NCBI GenBank assembly: GCA_017524445.1
Contig: JAFXVP010000069.1
Coordinates: 1-33,184 of the forward strand
Source: Clostridia bacterium
Lineage (GTDB): Bacteria; Bacillota; Clostridia; Christensenellales; CAG-138
Direction: 5' to 3'
Length of the DNA stretch: 33,184 nucleotides
The notes beneath the pieces are model-generated. The model was not told the origin of the DNA and ran no database searches. It was given only the letters and a program-made list of their open reading frames with translations. The first letter of the stretch is position 1, and every line of letters starts with the position of its first letter. Below, piece by piece: positions 1 to 7,212 of this stretch. The translations under genes were made by a program, and so were the position numbers.

Positions 1-39
1 ACAGCGCTTTGCTTTTACCCGATATTCCGCACGTTTTCG

Positions 40-68
40 TTGACAAGGCGATGGTAAAACCCTATAAT
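40..68 (+). promoter_or_regulatory. sigma-A promoter of arcC
   Basis: A perfect TTGACA (40-45) and a perfect TATAAT (63-68) are separated by 17 bp. The predicted start near 75 gives a leader of about 38 nt. That leader holds a small hairpin (CGTGC 84-88 / GCACG 92-96) just before the ribosome binding site AGGAGG (99-104). Confidence 0.9.
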
Positions 69-112
69 GGATGCGGTAAAAAACGTGCAGCGCACGATAG
101 GAGGATTATGAA

Positions 113-1039
113 ATGAAGAAACTCGTCATCGCGCTCGGCGGCAACGCGCTGGGCAACACGCCCTATGAACAGCTTCGGCTCGTCACCGAGACTGCAAAGC
201 CCATCGTCGACCTCATTGAGGCGGGCAACCAGGTCGTCATCGCGCACGGCAACGGTCCGCAGGTCGGCATGATCAACCTTGCCATGTCCACCGCGGCGGC
301 GGCCAAGGCGATCAAGTCGGACATGCCGTTCCCGGAGTGCGGCGCGATGAGCCAGGGCTATATCGGCTACCACCTGCAGAACAGCATCCAGAACGAGCTC
401 AGGGCGCGCGGCATTAAAAAGAACGTCGCGACCGTCGTCACGCAGGTGCTCGTCGACGAGAACGACCCGGCGTTTTCGCATCCGACCAAGCCGATCGGCG
501 CGTTCTATTCAAAGGAAGAGGCGGACAGAATCGCGGCGGAGAAGGGCTATACGATGATCGAGGACGCGGGCCGCGGCTACCGTCAGGTCGTGCCGAGCCC
601 GAAGCCCGTGGACGTCGTCGAAAAGGACATGGTCAACACGCTGATCGACGCGGGTCACGTCGTCATCACCGTGGGCGGCGGCGGCATTCCGGTCATTGAA
701 AAGGACGGAAAGCTTCTCGGTGTTCCCGCTGTCATCGACAAGGACTTCGCGTCCGCAAAGCTTGCGGAGCTTGTGCACGCCGACGCGCTCGTCATCCTCA
801 CCGCGGTCGACCGCGTGGCAATCAACTGGGGCAAGCCGGATCAGAAATCTCTGGAGCGCATGACCTGCGCCGAAGCCGAGCAGTACTGCAAAGAAGGGCA
901 TTTCGCGCCCGGTTCCATGCTCCCGAAGGTACAGGCGGCTATGAGCTTTGCGAAGACCGGCGGCGAGGCGATCATCGCATCTTTGGAAAACGCGGCGGCG
1001 GCCCTTCGCGGCGAAAGCGGCACAAAGGTCGTGAAATAA
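113..1039 (+). CDS. arcC: carbamate kinase
   Basis: This 308-residue protein has the usual length of bacterial carbamate kinase, an amino-acid-kinase-fold enzyme that interconverts carbamoyl phosphate + ADP with carbamate + ATP, commonly the last, ATP-yielding step of arginine deiminase or purine/allantoin breakdown. Seen directly: the N-terminal nucleotide-binding start ALGGNALG (residues 7-14), the AHGNGPQVG loop (44-52), the central VGGGGIPV loop, the VIDKDFASAKLA segment, the ILTAVD strand and the C-terminal APGSMLPKV stretch that is typical of the family. The start is set by AGGAGG eight bases upstream. An ATG at 108 is out of frame and stops at once. No arcA or arcB is adjacent, so the gene is transcribed alone, and which pathway feeds it cannot be read from here. 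Confidence 0.95.
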   Translation: MKKLVIALGGNALGNTPYEQLRLVTETAKPIVDLIEAGNQVVIAHGNGPQVGMINLAMSTAAAAKAIKSDMPFPECGAMSQGYIGYHLQNSIQNELRARGIKKNVATVVTQVLVDENDPAFSHPTKPIGAFYSKEEADRIAAEKGYTMIEDAGRGYRQVVPSPKPVDVVEKDMVNTLIDAGHVVITVGGGGIPVIEKDGKLLGVPAVIDKDFASAKLAELVHADALVILTAVDRVAINWGKPDQKSLERMTCAEAEQYCKEGHFAPGSMLPKVQAAMSFAKTGGEAIIASLENAAAALRGESGTKVVK

Positions 1040-1103
1040 TACGCCCGATCCAAAGGGCGTCGATCAGGAAAACACACAGGGCTTCAAAGCCGGAACAAAA
1101 CTT

Positions 1104-1140
1104 TCGGGGAGAGCGGAAGGGCTCTCCCCGATTTCTTCTG
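1104..1140 (+). terminator. intrinsic terminator after arcC
   Basis: A perfect 11-bp stem (TCGGGGAGAGC 1104-1114 / GCTCTCCCCGA 1121-1131) with a GGAAGG loop is followed by TTTCTTCTG. It closes the arcC transcript before the sigma factor promoter region. Confidence 0.9.
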
Positions 1141-1242
1141 TCATTTTTAGACAAATTTGTTTGCGGAGATCAATTTTTTGCGACATTTCGGCGCGTTCGG
1201 CAATCTAATAAGTAGATGATCATCGGAAAGGAATCGGAACCA

Positions 1243-1740
1243 ATGAACAAAGCAAGGACCGACGCGTGGTTTTCACGCGAGATCGAATCCATGAGCGACA
1301 CGCTGTTTCGCGTCGCGTTTTCGATCCTGCGGAACTATGCGGACTGCGAGGACGCCGTGCAGAGCGCCATATTGAAGGCGTACCAGAATCTGGATACGCT
1401 GAAGGAGCGCGCGTACTTTCGCACGTGGGCGGTTCGGATCCTGAAAAACGAATGCTTTGCGCTTTTGAGAAAGCAGAGAACAATCGTACCCTTATCCGAG
1501 CAGACGGACGTGAACTATGAGATGGAAGTTCCGGATCTCGATCTGAACCGCGCGTTCGACGTCCTTTCGCCGGAGGAGCGCCTGACAATCACCCTTTATT
1601 ATTATGAGGGGTATAAGACCGCCGAGATCGCAAAGCTGACCGACGTCAGCGACAGCACGGTGCGCAACCGTCTGTCCCGCGCCCGCGCCGCGCTGAAAGA
1701 ACAATTAACGAAAAGGAGTGTTTTTGATGAAGTCCTTTGA
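1243..1740 (+). CDS. ECF-type RNA polymerase sigma factor
   Basis: A 165-residue sigma-70 family protein of extracytoplasmic-function type. Region 2 is at about residues 14-75 (FRVAFSILRNYADCEDAVQ, then the FRTWAVRILKNECF strand that binds the -10). Region 4 is at about 105-155 (LSPEERLTITLYYYEGYKTAEIAKLTDVSDSTVRNRLSRAR), a helix-turn-helix for the -35. The ATG at 1243 is preferred to the one at 1216 because GGAAAGGA (1225-1232) lies about ten bases before it. The last 14 bases overlap the next gene, so the two are translationally coupled. By family precedent the downstream membrane protein is its anti-sigma factor. A weak promoter-like pair (GCGACA 1180-1185, TCTAAT 1204-1209) lies upstream. 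The regulon cannot be deduced. Confidence 0.92.
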   Translation: MNKARTDAWFSREIESMSDTLFRVAFSILRNYADCEDAVQSAILKAYQNLDTLKERAYFRTWAVRILKNECFALLRKQRTIVPLSEQTDVNYEMEVPDLDLNRAFDVLSPEERLTITLYYYEGYKTAEIAKLTDVSDSTVRNRLSRARAALKEQLTKRSVFDEVL

Positions 1741-3007
1741 TCGCCGCTTACAAAAAGATTTATTCCCCAAAACCCCCGCCGCGTTCCGTGAGACGGTCAG
1801 CCGGTCGATCGGGAGCGTCTGCGGGCAGGCCGCGCCGTCGGACAATACGGTCGTCCGTTTTCCTACGACCGAAAACGACGCAAAGCCCGCCCGGAAAAAG
1901 ACAAACCTCTTTACCCGCATCGGGACCGTCGCCGTCGCTGCGGTACTCGTGATCTCCCTGCTTGCCGTCGGCACGATCGCCGTATTGGCGCGAAGAACGA
2001 CGACGAACCCCGCCGCGTCTGCAAACGAACAGCCGGAATCGACAGGAGAGAATGTCGTTGTTTCCGATCCGACGGAACCGCCGAAAGCGTCCGCAGAGCC
2101 GGAGACGGTGAACACGGTCTATGCTGCGACCGCCGACGAATTCCTTGCTGCCATCGCGCCGGATACGGAGATCATCCTCACCCGAGAAACGTACAACCTC
2201 ACGACCGCGTCCGATTACGGAGCCGACGGTGGGCAATACTATACGTGGAAAGCGGTGGAGGATGGCTACGAACTGGTTCTTCATGATCTCGACAACTTCC
2301 GTCTGATCGGTTCGGAAAATACGCAGATTCTGACCGATCCGCGCGATGCGGCTGTCATTCGTGTCGGGAACTGCACGGATATCACCTTCATGAACTTTAC
2401 CGCGGGACACAAGCTTCTGCCCTATGTGCTTTGCTCCGGACCGGTTTTGGAGCTTTCCGACTGCACAAACACGCGCATTGAAAATTGCGGACTGTTCGGC
2501 TGCGGAAGAGTCGGCGTCAGCGCAAGCGGCTGCAGCGGACTTTCCGTTGTCGGCTGCGATATCTATGAATGCAGCAACGAAGGGATCGACCTGTTCGAAT
2601 GCCGGAACGTTGTTATAGACGCATGCAAGCTGCGCGACTGCGGCCTCCGCAAGCTCTCGGACGATGTGGAACCGTACGGCGCGTCCGATATGGTTTTCAT
2701 CGGGGAATGCGAGCATATCATCATTTCGGATTGCGACGTCTATGGGAACAAGGCGTGCTCCGTGATCGGCTGCGCCGGAAGCAAGGATGTGATCCTGTAC
2801 GGTATGCTGGTGTACGACAATACGCTTGACGACGTTATCAGCATCGAAGACGCGGAGATGACCGTTTTCGGATGCGAATTCCGCCACAGCGGGGACTTCC
2901 TTTACAAGACCTCGTATCCCTATACGATCCTCGACCAATTCGGAAACGAGATCGGCGAGACCGAGCTCAGGGAAATGCAGCTGGAACGCGATCCATACGC
3001 GAGCTGA
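1727..3007 (+). CDS. membrane anti-sigma-like protein with extracellular parallel beta-helix domain
   Basis: A 426-residue protein. Residues 1-62 are a short cytoplasmic segment (MKSFDRRLQKDLFPKTPAAF...) of a kind often encoded next to clostridial ECF sigma factors. One membrane helix spans about 66-87 (TRIGTVAVAAVLVISLLAVG). A Pro/Ser/Thr-rich linker follows to about 130. The rest is a right-handed parallel beta-helix resembling NosD or pectate-lyase repeats, with regular turns such as NCTDITFMNF, CTNTRIENCGLFG and CEHIIISDCDVYG, and about 16 cysteines that would stack inside the coil. The start is ATG 1727, eight bases after AAAAGGAG, rather than the upstream in-frame GTG at 1718. The overlap with the sigma gene implies a sigma/anti-sigma pair whose outer domain senses something, perhaps a polysaccharide. 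The anti-sigma role and ligand are inference. An enzymatic beta-helix is the alternative. Confidence 0.7.
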   Translation: MKSFDRRLQKDLFPKTPAAFRETVSRSIGSVCGQAAPSDNTVVRFPTTENDAKPARKKTNLFTRIGTVAVAAVLVISLLAVGTIAVLARRTTTNPAASANEQPESTGENVVVSDPTEPPKASAEPETVNTVYAATADEFLAAIAPDTEIILTRETYNLTTASDYGADGGQYYTWKAVEDGYELVLHDLDNFRLIGSENTQILTDPRDAAVIRVGNCTDITFMNFTAGHKLLPYVLCSGPVLELSDCTNTRIENCGLFGCGRVGVSASGCSGLSVVGCDIYECSNEGIDLFECRNVVIDACKLRDCGLRKLSDDVEPYGASDMVFIGECEHIIISDCDVYGNKACSVIGCAGSKDVILYGMLVYDNTLDDVISIEDAEMTVFGCEFRHSGDFLYKTSYPYTILDQFGNEIGETELREMQLERDPYAS

Positions 3008-3024
3008 ATCCAACGATAAACGAA

Positions 3025-3053
3025 AACCTCCGCGATTTCGCGGAGGTTCTTTG
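3025..3053 (+). terminator. intrinsic terminator of the sigma/anti-sigma operon
   Basis: A 10-bp perfect stem AACCTCCGCG (3025-3034) / CGCGGAGGTT (3039-3048) with an ATTT loop is followed by CTTTG, about 18 bp after the stop codon of the beta-helix protein. Confidence 0.8.
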
Positions 3054-3164
3054 TGCGTTTCGGGAGGGTGGCGACGCGCGAACAATCCCCCGGTCTCGGC
3101 AAGCCTCGATTCCCTGACAAGGGCGGGTCAATCACTTACAGTAACTGACCTCCACCTGACGGGG

Positions 3165-3241
3165 GAGAGATGGCGACGCGGTAGACGACGCATGGCGTCG
3201 TCGCGCGACGGCACCGCTGTAACGAAGCGTTAGCGGAGTGG
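3165..3241 (+). repeat. dispersed hairpin repeat, copy 1
   Basis: A 77-bp non-coding element beginning GAGAGATGGCGACGCG and ending TAGCGGAGTGG. Its centre is a hairpin, GACGACGC (3184-3191) / GCGTCGTC (3195-3202). Two relatives occur at 30591-30653 (same strand) and 30768-30843 (opposite strand). The central hairpin differs by a compensating base pair from that of the third copy. Confidence 0.8.
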
Positions 3242-3474
3242 TTCCGTCGCCGCAGGCGACGGAGAGGGAGAACAGTCGCAATACAAAAAATCGTTAAGAA
3301 CACGATCCGCGAATATTCCTTTCGTGACGCGAATGTACGTTTATTTACGCGTTTGACGCGTCTGCGAGGAACAGAGGGCTTTGCCCGCATGTGAAAAGCC
3401 ACCGGCTTGGCCGGTGGATACTTACTTGCCTTCTTCATGTATATACAATCAGCCATAGTGATGCCTTCATAGAA
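3242..3474. other. intergenic stretch with hairpins, no gene
   Basis: No gene is supported here. It holds a perfect hairpin CCGTCGCC (3244-3251) / GGCGACGG (3255-3262) directly attached to the repeat copy 1, a GGGC/GCCC stem around 3377-3387, and a perfect 8-bp hairpin CCACCGGC (3399-3406) / GCCGGTGG (3410-3417). The base composition falls sharply to AT-rich from about 3420. Confidence 0.6.
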
Positions 3475-3594
3475 CTAATTACCATTATCATTGAACACTT
3501 TAGCAAAATCAGTCTCTGTATTTCTCTTGAAAATATGATCAGGGTCTCTATTTAGTTTCTTGATGGTCACAATTCGGCAAATCTTTCCAACTGT
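3475..3594 (-). other. in-frame open extension behind the zinc-ribbon gene
   Basis: Past the TAA at 3595-3597 the same minus-strand frame stays open for 39 codons to a TAG at 3475-3477. The extension begins TVGKICRIVTIKKLNRDPDH and ends FAKVFNDNGN. Either the upstream gene was longer and has a nonsense codon, or this is chance in AT-rich DNA. Confidence 0.3.
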
Positions 3595-4506
3595 TTATGA
3601 CAATTTGAACTTTGGTTCATATTTACGAATTTTATCTACATATACAAGTATAGCTTTCTTATTCGCACGACGATATGCATGTGCAATATGATATGTGATA
3701 ACTCGATGCTGTTTAATGCCCTCTTTCCAACATTCAACACTTAACACTTTTGCAAATTGCTCACCAAACATATTTTCTATGTAGTCTCCACAACGGTAGA
3801 CTATGTCCCTGGTCGCACAAATCCTTTCAGCTGTTTCGCCGTGATAATTACCTCTTATTGATTCTCCTATACTTAAAAAATGATTTACAGATGCCTTGAA
3901 CAAGCTCTCACTTAGAATGATGCACTTTTCTACCACTTCTTTTATAGCATTAGTACGGGCATCGGTGTTTGTAAGGTTCTCTTGTATCAGACGAAATGTA
4001 GATTCCTCGCAATTTGTTACTTTTTTTGCAGATGAGCTAATGCCTGCGATATTGGAATTCATGGATTGAAAATAAACGCTATAGAAATAAGCTTCCCAAC
4101 TTGATGGATCTAAAACAAGTATTTGCTCGTAGTATTTTTGTGCATTCTCACTATTATTATCATTTCTCGCACGTCGTGCTAATAAATATAGGTTTTTCAA
4201 TTCATCTGAGCGATCTATAGTAACTGCACCGATAATCTTTTTTGCTTCTTCAATTGTATACTTTGTACCACAATGCTGACATACATACAAACCATCTGTT
4301 TTAACAACATCATTACTACCACACAATTCACAAACCATAGCTCGGATGGGATTCATCCTTTGAGAAGGATAACCATTTGTCATAGATGCAGTCCTATTCT
4401 CAACTGTTTCGGAAGAGCAATTGATTTTTTTGACTGGTACACCGCATTGAGGACAGAACTTTGAATTTTCACCAAGTTGAAATCCGCAATTAACACAGTA
4501 ACTCAT
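3595..4506 (-). CDS. zinc-ribbon domain protein with TPR-like helical region
   Basis: A 303-residue protein of unknown function. Residues 1-24 form a zinc ribbon (CVNCG ... CPQCG, two CxxC knuckles). A second knuckle pair at about 57-80 (CELCGSNDVV ... CQHCGTKYT) precedes the IEEAKK helix. After this come helices that look like a tetratricopeptide unit (ENAQKYYEQILVLDPSSWEAYFY). No membrane helix or signal peptide is visible, so it should be cytoplasmic. GGAGG (4511-4515) sits before the ATG. The gene is much more AT-rich than its neighbours, stands alone behind its own promoter, and is bordered by a repeat element, which suggests acquisition by transfer. Related two-ribbon proteins are common in Firmicutes but have no firm role. 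Confidence 0.85.
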   Translation of the reverse strand: MSYCVNCGFQLGENSKFCPQCGVPVKKINCSSETVENRTASMTNGYPSQRMNPIRAMVCELCGSNDVVKTDGLYVCQHCGTKYTIEEAKKIIGAVTIDRSDELKNLYLLARRARNDNNSENAQKYYEQILVLDPSSWEAYFYSVYFQSMNSNIAGISSSAKKVTNCEESTFRLIQENLTNTDARTNAIKEVVEKCIILSESLFKASVNHFLSIGESIRGNYHGETAERICATRDIVYRCGDYIENMFGEQFAKVLSVECWKEGIKQHRVITYHIAHAYRRANKKAILVYVDKIRKYEPKFKLS

Positions 4507-4561
4507 AAATCCTCCAAATGCCTAAATTCCCTTAATAATCCTCATTATTGATTACATATTC

Positions 4562-4590
4562 AGTATACACGAAACAAATTTGCTTGGCAA
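4562..4590 (-). promoter_or_regulatory. sigma-A promoter of the zinc-ribbon gene
   Basis: On the minus strand TTGCCA (4590-4585) and TATACT (4567-4562) are 17 bp apart, with a TG directly before the -10. The leader to the ATG at 4506 would be about 50 nt. Confidence 0.65.
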
Positions 4591-4709
4591 GGATAGATAA
4601 TAGTCATATTAGAATAGTTGAGCGTATAGGTATCTCTTACGACCAAATGTATCGAAAACACAGCAATCATCTATACTGGATATTACGGTATAAATATGTA
4701 GGAGCATGC

Positions 4710-4740
4710 AAAAGGAGCAGTCAAATATACTGCTCCTTTT
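4710..4740. terminator. bidirectional intrinsic terminator
   Basis: A perfect 12-bp stem AAAAGGAGCAGT (4710-4721) / ACTGCTCCTTTT (4729-4740) with loop CAAATAT. It ends in Ts on both strands. It most likely ends the topoisomerase operon, whose stop codon lies 57 bp away on the minus strand. Confidence 0.8.
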
Positions 4741-4797
4741 CCTATACATTAATAACCTTAACACGCATCGGAAAACGGAGGTTTTTTGTGCTTTCGC

Positions 4798-7209
4798 TTA
4801 TTCGTCGGATCGGTATGCGCTTACCACGTCGTCGTCGAGCACGACCGCAAGGAGCATTTCGCCCTTACTGGCTTTCGGTTCGATGTGGATGCTTTCGGTG
4901 TCGATCGGCGTTTTCGCGCCGTGGCGCTGTTCGAGCACGAGCGTGAACGGCTGCTGTACCGTGCCGGCGTAGACGATGCGCGTGCCGTTGCTGCCGTTCT
5001 TGCGGAAGTCGAACGTCTTTACGCCCTTGCCGTTACGGCCCTGCTGTTCGTAATCGAAGAGGAAGCTGCGCTTGCCGAAGCCGCGGTCGGTCAGCACGAT
5101 CAGCTCGCCCTCGTCGCCGACGGGCATGCATGCCATGACCTTATCCTTCGGCTCGAGCTTGATGCCAATGACGCCCGCCGCGGCTCTGCCGGTCTCCGGC
5201 ACGGAGTCGGACGCGAAGCGGATGCACATGCCCTGTTCGGTGACGAGCAGAATATCCATGCGCGGCATCGGGTACGCGCCGATCAGCGTATCTTTTTCTT
5301 TCAGATTCAGCGCCGCGGTGCGCTTGCCGCGCACGCGATAGTCCGCGGCTTTGCTGCGCTTTACCATGCCGGAGGCGGTACAGAACAGATAGCTGCCCTC
5401 GTCGCGGTCCGGGAACGCGCCGACGATCGTTTCGCCCTTTTCAAGCTCGACGATGCTGACAAGGTTCGCGGCACGGGCGGCGGGACGCGTTTCGGGAATG
5501 TCGGAAACTTTGAGGTTCAGCATCGCGCCGCGGTTGGTGAACAGGCGGATGCTTTCGTTGCTGTTGACCTCTAAGATGCGCTCCGGCTTGTCGGCGCGGA
5601 TCTGCGAAAGGTTAAACTGCCGCTTTAAGCACTTGCGGATCTTGAGGTCCGCGCAGACCGCCACGACCATTTCCTCGACCGTTTCCGGTTCGTTCGTCTG
5701 CACCTCGGTCTCGGCGGCGTCCGCCGAAATGATCTGCGTGCGGCGCTTGCCGTCGAACAGCTTTTTGACCTCGGTAAGCTCCTTTTTGATAAGGTGCACG
5801 AGCTTTGCGTCGGAAGCGAGGATCGCTTCGAGCTCGGCGATCAGCTTTTTGACCTCTTTGTATTCCTTTTCGATTGCCAAAAGCTCGAGGTTTGTGAGCT
5901 TCTGCAGCCGGAGATCGAGGATCGCCTGCGCCTGGATCTCGGTGAGGTTGAACGTCTTCATCAGGCCTTCGCGCGCTTCCTTCGGCGACTTGCTCGCGCG
6001 GATCAGCTTGATCACGCGGTCGAGGTTGTTGACCGCGACCATGAGACCCTCCAAAATGTGGCAGCGCTTTTTCGCGATCTCCAGCTCGGTCTTCGTGCGG
6101 CGCGTGACGACCGCGCGCTGATGGCGCACGTAGTATTCGATGATCTGTTTGAGGTTCAGCTGCTGAGGCTTGCCGTCCGCGATCGCGACGTAGTTCGCGC
6201 CGAACGTGCACTGCAGGTCGGAGTATTTGAACAGCAGCTGCAGGATGCGCTCCGGATCGCCGTCCTTCTTGACCTCGATGACGGCGCGCGTTCCCATGCG
6301 GTCGGATTCGTCGCGGATATCGGAGACGGCGGCGAACATGGCTTTCTTTTCCTGCGTGATCTCAAGGATCTTCTGCAGGCACGAAGCTTTATTGATCTGG
6401 TACGGGAACTCGTCGATGACGATGCGCGTCTTGCCGTTTTTGACCTCTTCAAAGTGCGTCCGCGCGCGCATGGTGAGCTTGCCGCGCCCGGTCTCATAGC
6501 TTGCCGCGATCTCGGGCGAATCGAGGAGGAACCCGCCGGTCGGAAAATCCGGCGCGGGCATGATCTTCATAAGATCGGCGATCTTGATGCGCGGGTTGTC
6601 GAGCACGGCAATGACCGCGTCGATCGCTTCGACCGGATTGTGCGGCGGGATCGAGGTCGCAAGACCGACCGCAATGCCGTTCGCGCCGTTGACGAGAAGG
6701 TTCGGGAATCTGCCGGGCAGCAGCGTCGGCTCCTTCAGCGTGTCGTCGAAGTTCCACGTAAAGTCCACCGTGTCCTTGTCGATGTCGCGCAATAAAAGCA
6801 GCGCGGCGTCGGTCATGCGCGCTTCGGTATAGCGCATTGCCGCGGCGGAGTCGCCGTCGACCGAGCCGAAATTGCCGTGCCCGTCGACGAGCGTCACACC
6901 CATATTGAACGGCTGCGCCATGCGCACCATCGCGTCGTAGACGGAGCTGTCGCCGTGCGGATGGTATTTGCCGAGGCAGTCGCCGACGATGCGCGCGCTC
7001 TTGCGGTGCGGCTTGTCGGGGGAGAGTCCGAGCTCCATCATGGTATAGAGGATGCGCCGCTGGACAGGCTTCAGCCCGTCTTCCACGCGCGGCAGGGCGC
7101 GTTCGAGGATGACGTGCTCCGCATAGGGCATCATCGAATCGTGCATGACCTCGTCCATGCTCCGGTTCAGAATGGTTTCCGGAATATTCGGTGTCGTCGT
7201 CTTTGCCAT
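4798..7209 (-). CDS. type IIA DNA topoisomerase subunit A (GyrA/ParC family)
   Basis: An 803-residue breakage-reunion subunit. Seen directly: the winged-helix core with [12 protein letters not shown] (46-57), the quinolone-resistance region [18 protein letters not shown] (82-99) with Ser88 and Asp92 in the sensitive state, and the catalytic tyrosine Tyr127 in [10 protein letters not shown] coiled-coil tower and a C-terminal beta-pinwheel follow. The pinwheel has a QQGRNGKG motif in place of the classic GyrA-box QRRGGKG. With subunit B it forms an A2B2 enzyme that passes one duplex through another. [10 protein letters not shown] resembles ParC more than GyrA, while the box-like motif leaves gyrase activity open, so I do not choose between gyrA and parC. 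It starts 3 bases after the B-subunit stop, so the two are co-transcribed. Confidence 0.95.
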   Translation of the reverse strand: MAKTTTPNIPETILNRSMDEVMHDSMMPYAEHVILERALPRVEDGLKPVQRRILYTMMELGLSPDKPHRKSARIVGDCLGKYHPHGDSSVYDAMVRMAQPFNMGVTLVDGHGNFGSVDGDSAAAMRYTEARMTDAALLLLRDIDKDTVDFTWNFDDTLKEPTLLPGRFPNLLVNGANGIAVGLATSIPPHNPVEAIDAVIAVLDNPRIKIADLMKIMPAPDFPTGGFLLDSPEIAASYETGRGKLTMRARTHFEEVKNGKTRIVIDEFPYQINKASCLQKILEITQEKKAMFAAVSDIRDESDRMGTRAVIEVKKDGDPERILQLLFKYSDLQCTFGANYVAIADGKPQQLNLKQIIEYYVRHQRAVVTRRTKTELEIAKKRCHILEGLMVAVNNLDRVIKLIRASKSPKEAREGLMKTFNLTEIQAQAILDLRLQKLTNLELLAIEKEYKEVKKLIAELEAILASDAKLVHLIKKELTEVKKLFDGKRRTQIISADAAETEVQTNEPETVEEMVVAVCADLKIRKCLKRQFNLSQIRADKPERILEVNSNESIRLFTNRGAMLNLKVSDIPETRPAARAANLVSIVELEKGETIVGAFPDRDEGSYLFCTASGMVKRSKAADYRVRGKRTAALNLKEKDTLIGAYPMPRMDILLVTEQGMCIRFASDSVPETGRAAAGVIGIKLEPKDKVMACMPVGDEGELIVLTDRGFGKRSFLFDYEQQGRNGKGVKTFDFRKNGSNGTRIVYAGTVQQPFTLVLEQRHGAKTPIDTESIHIEPKASKGEMLLAVVLDDDVVSAYRSDE

Positions 7210-7212
7210 GGT

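Noticed and set aside
1760..3085. Minus-strand open frame of over 400 codons opposite the beta-helix gene
   Set aside because: The composition is antisense-like and the plus-strand gene has the ribosome binding site, membrane helix and beta-helix repeats.
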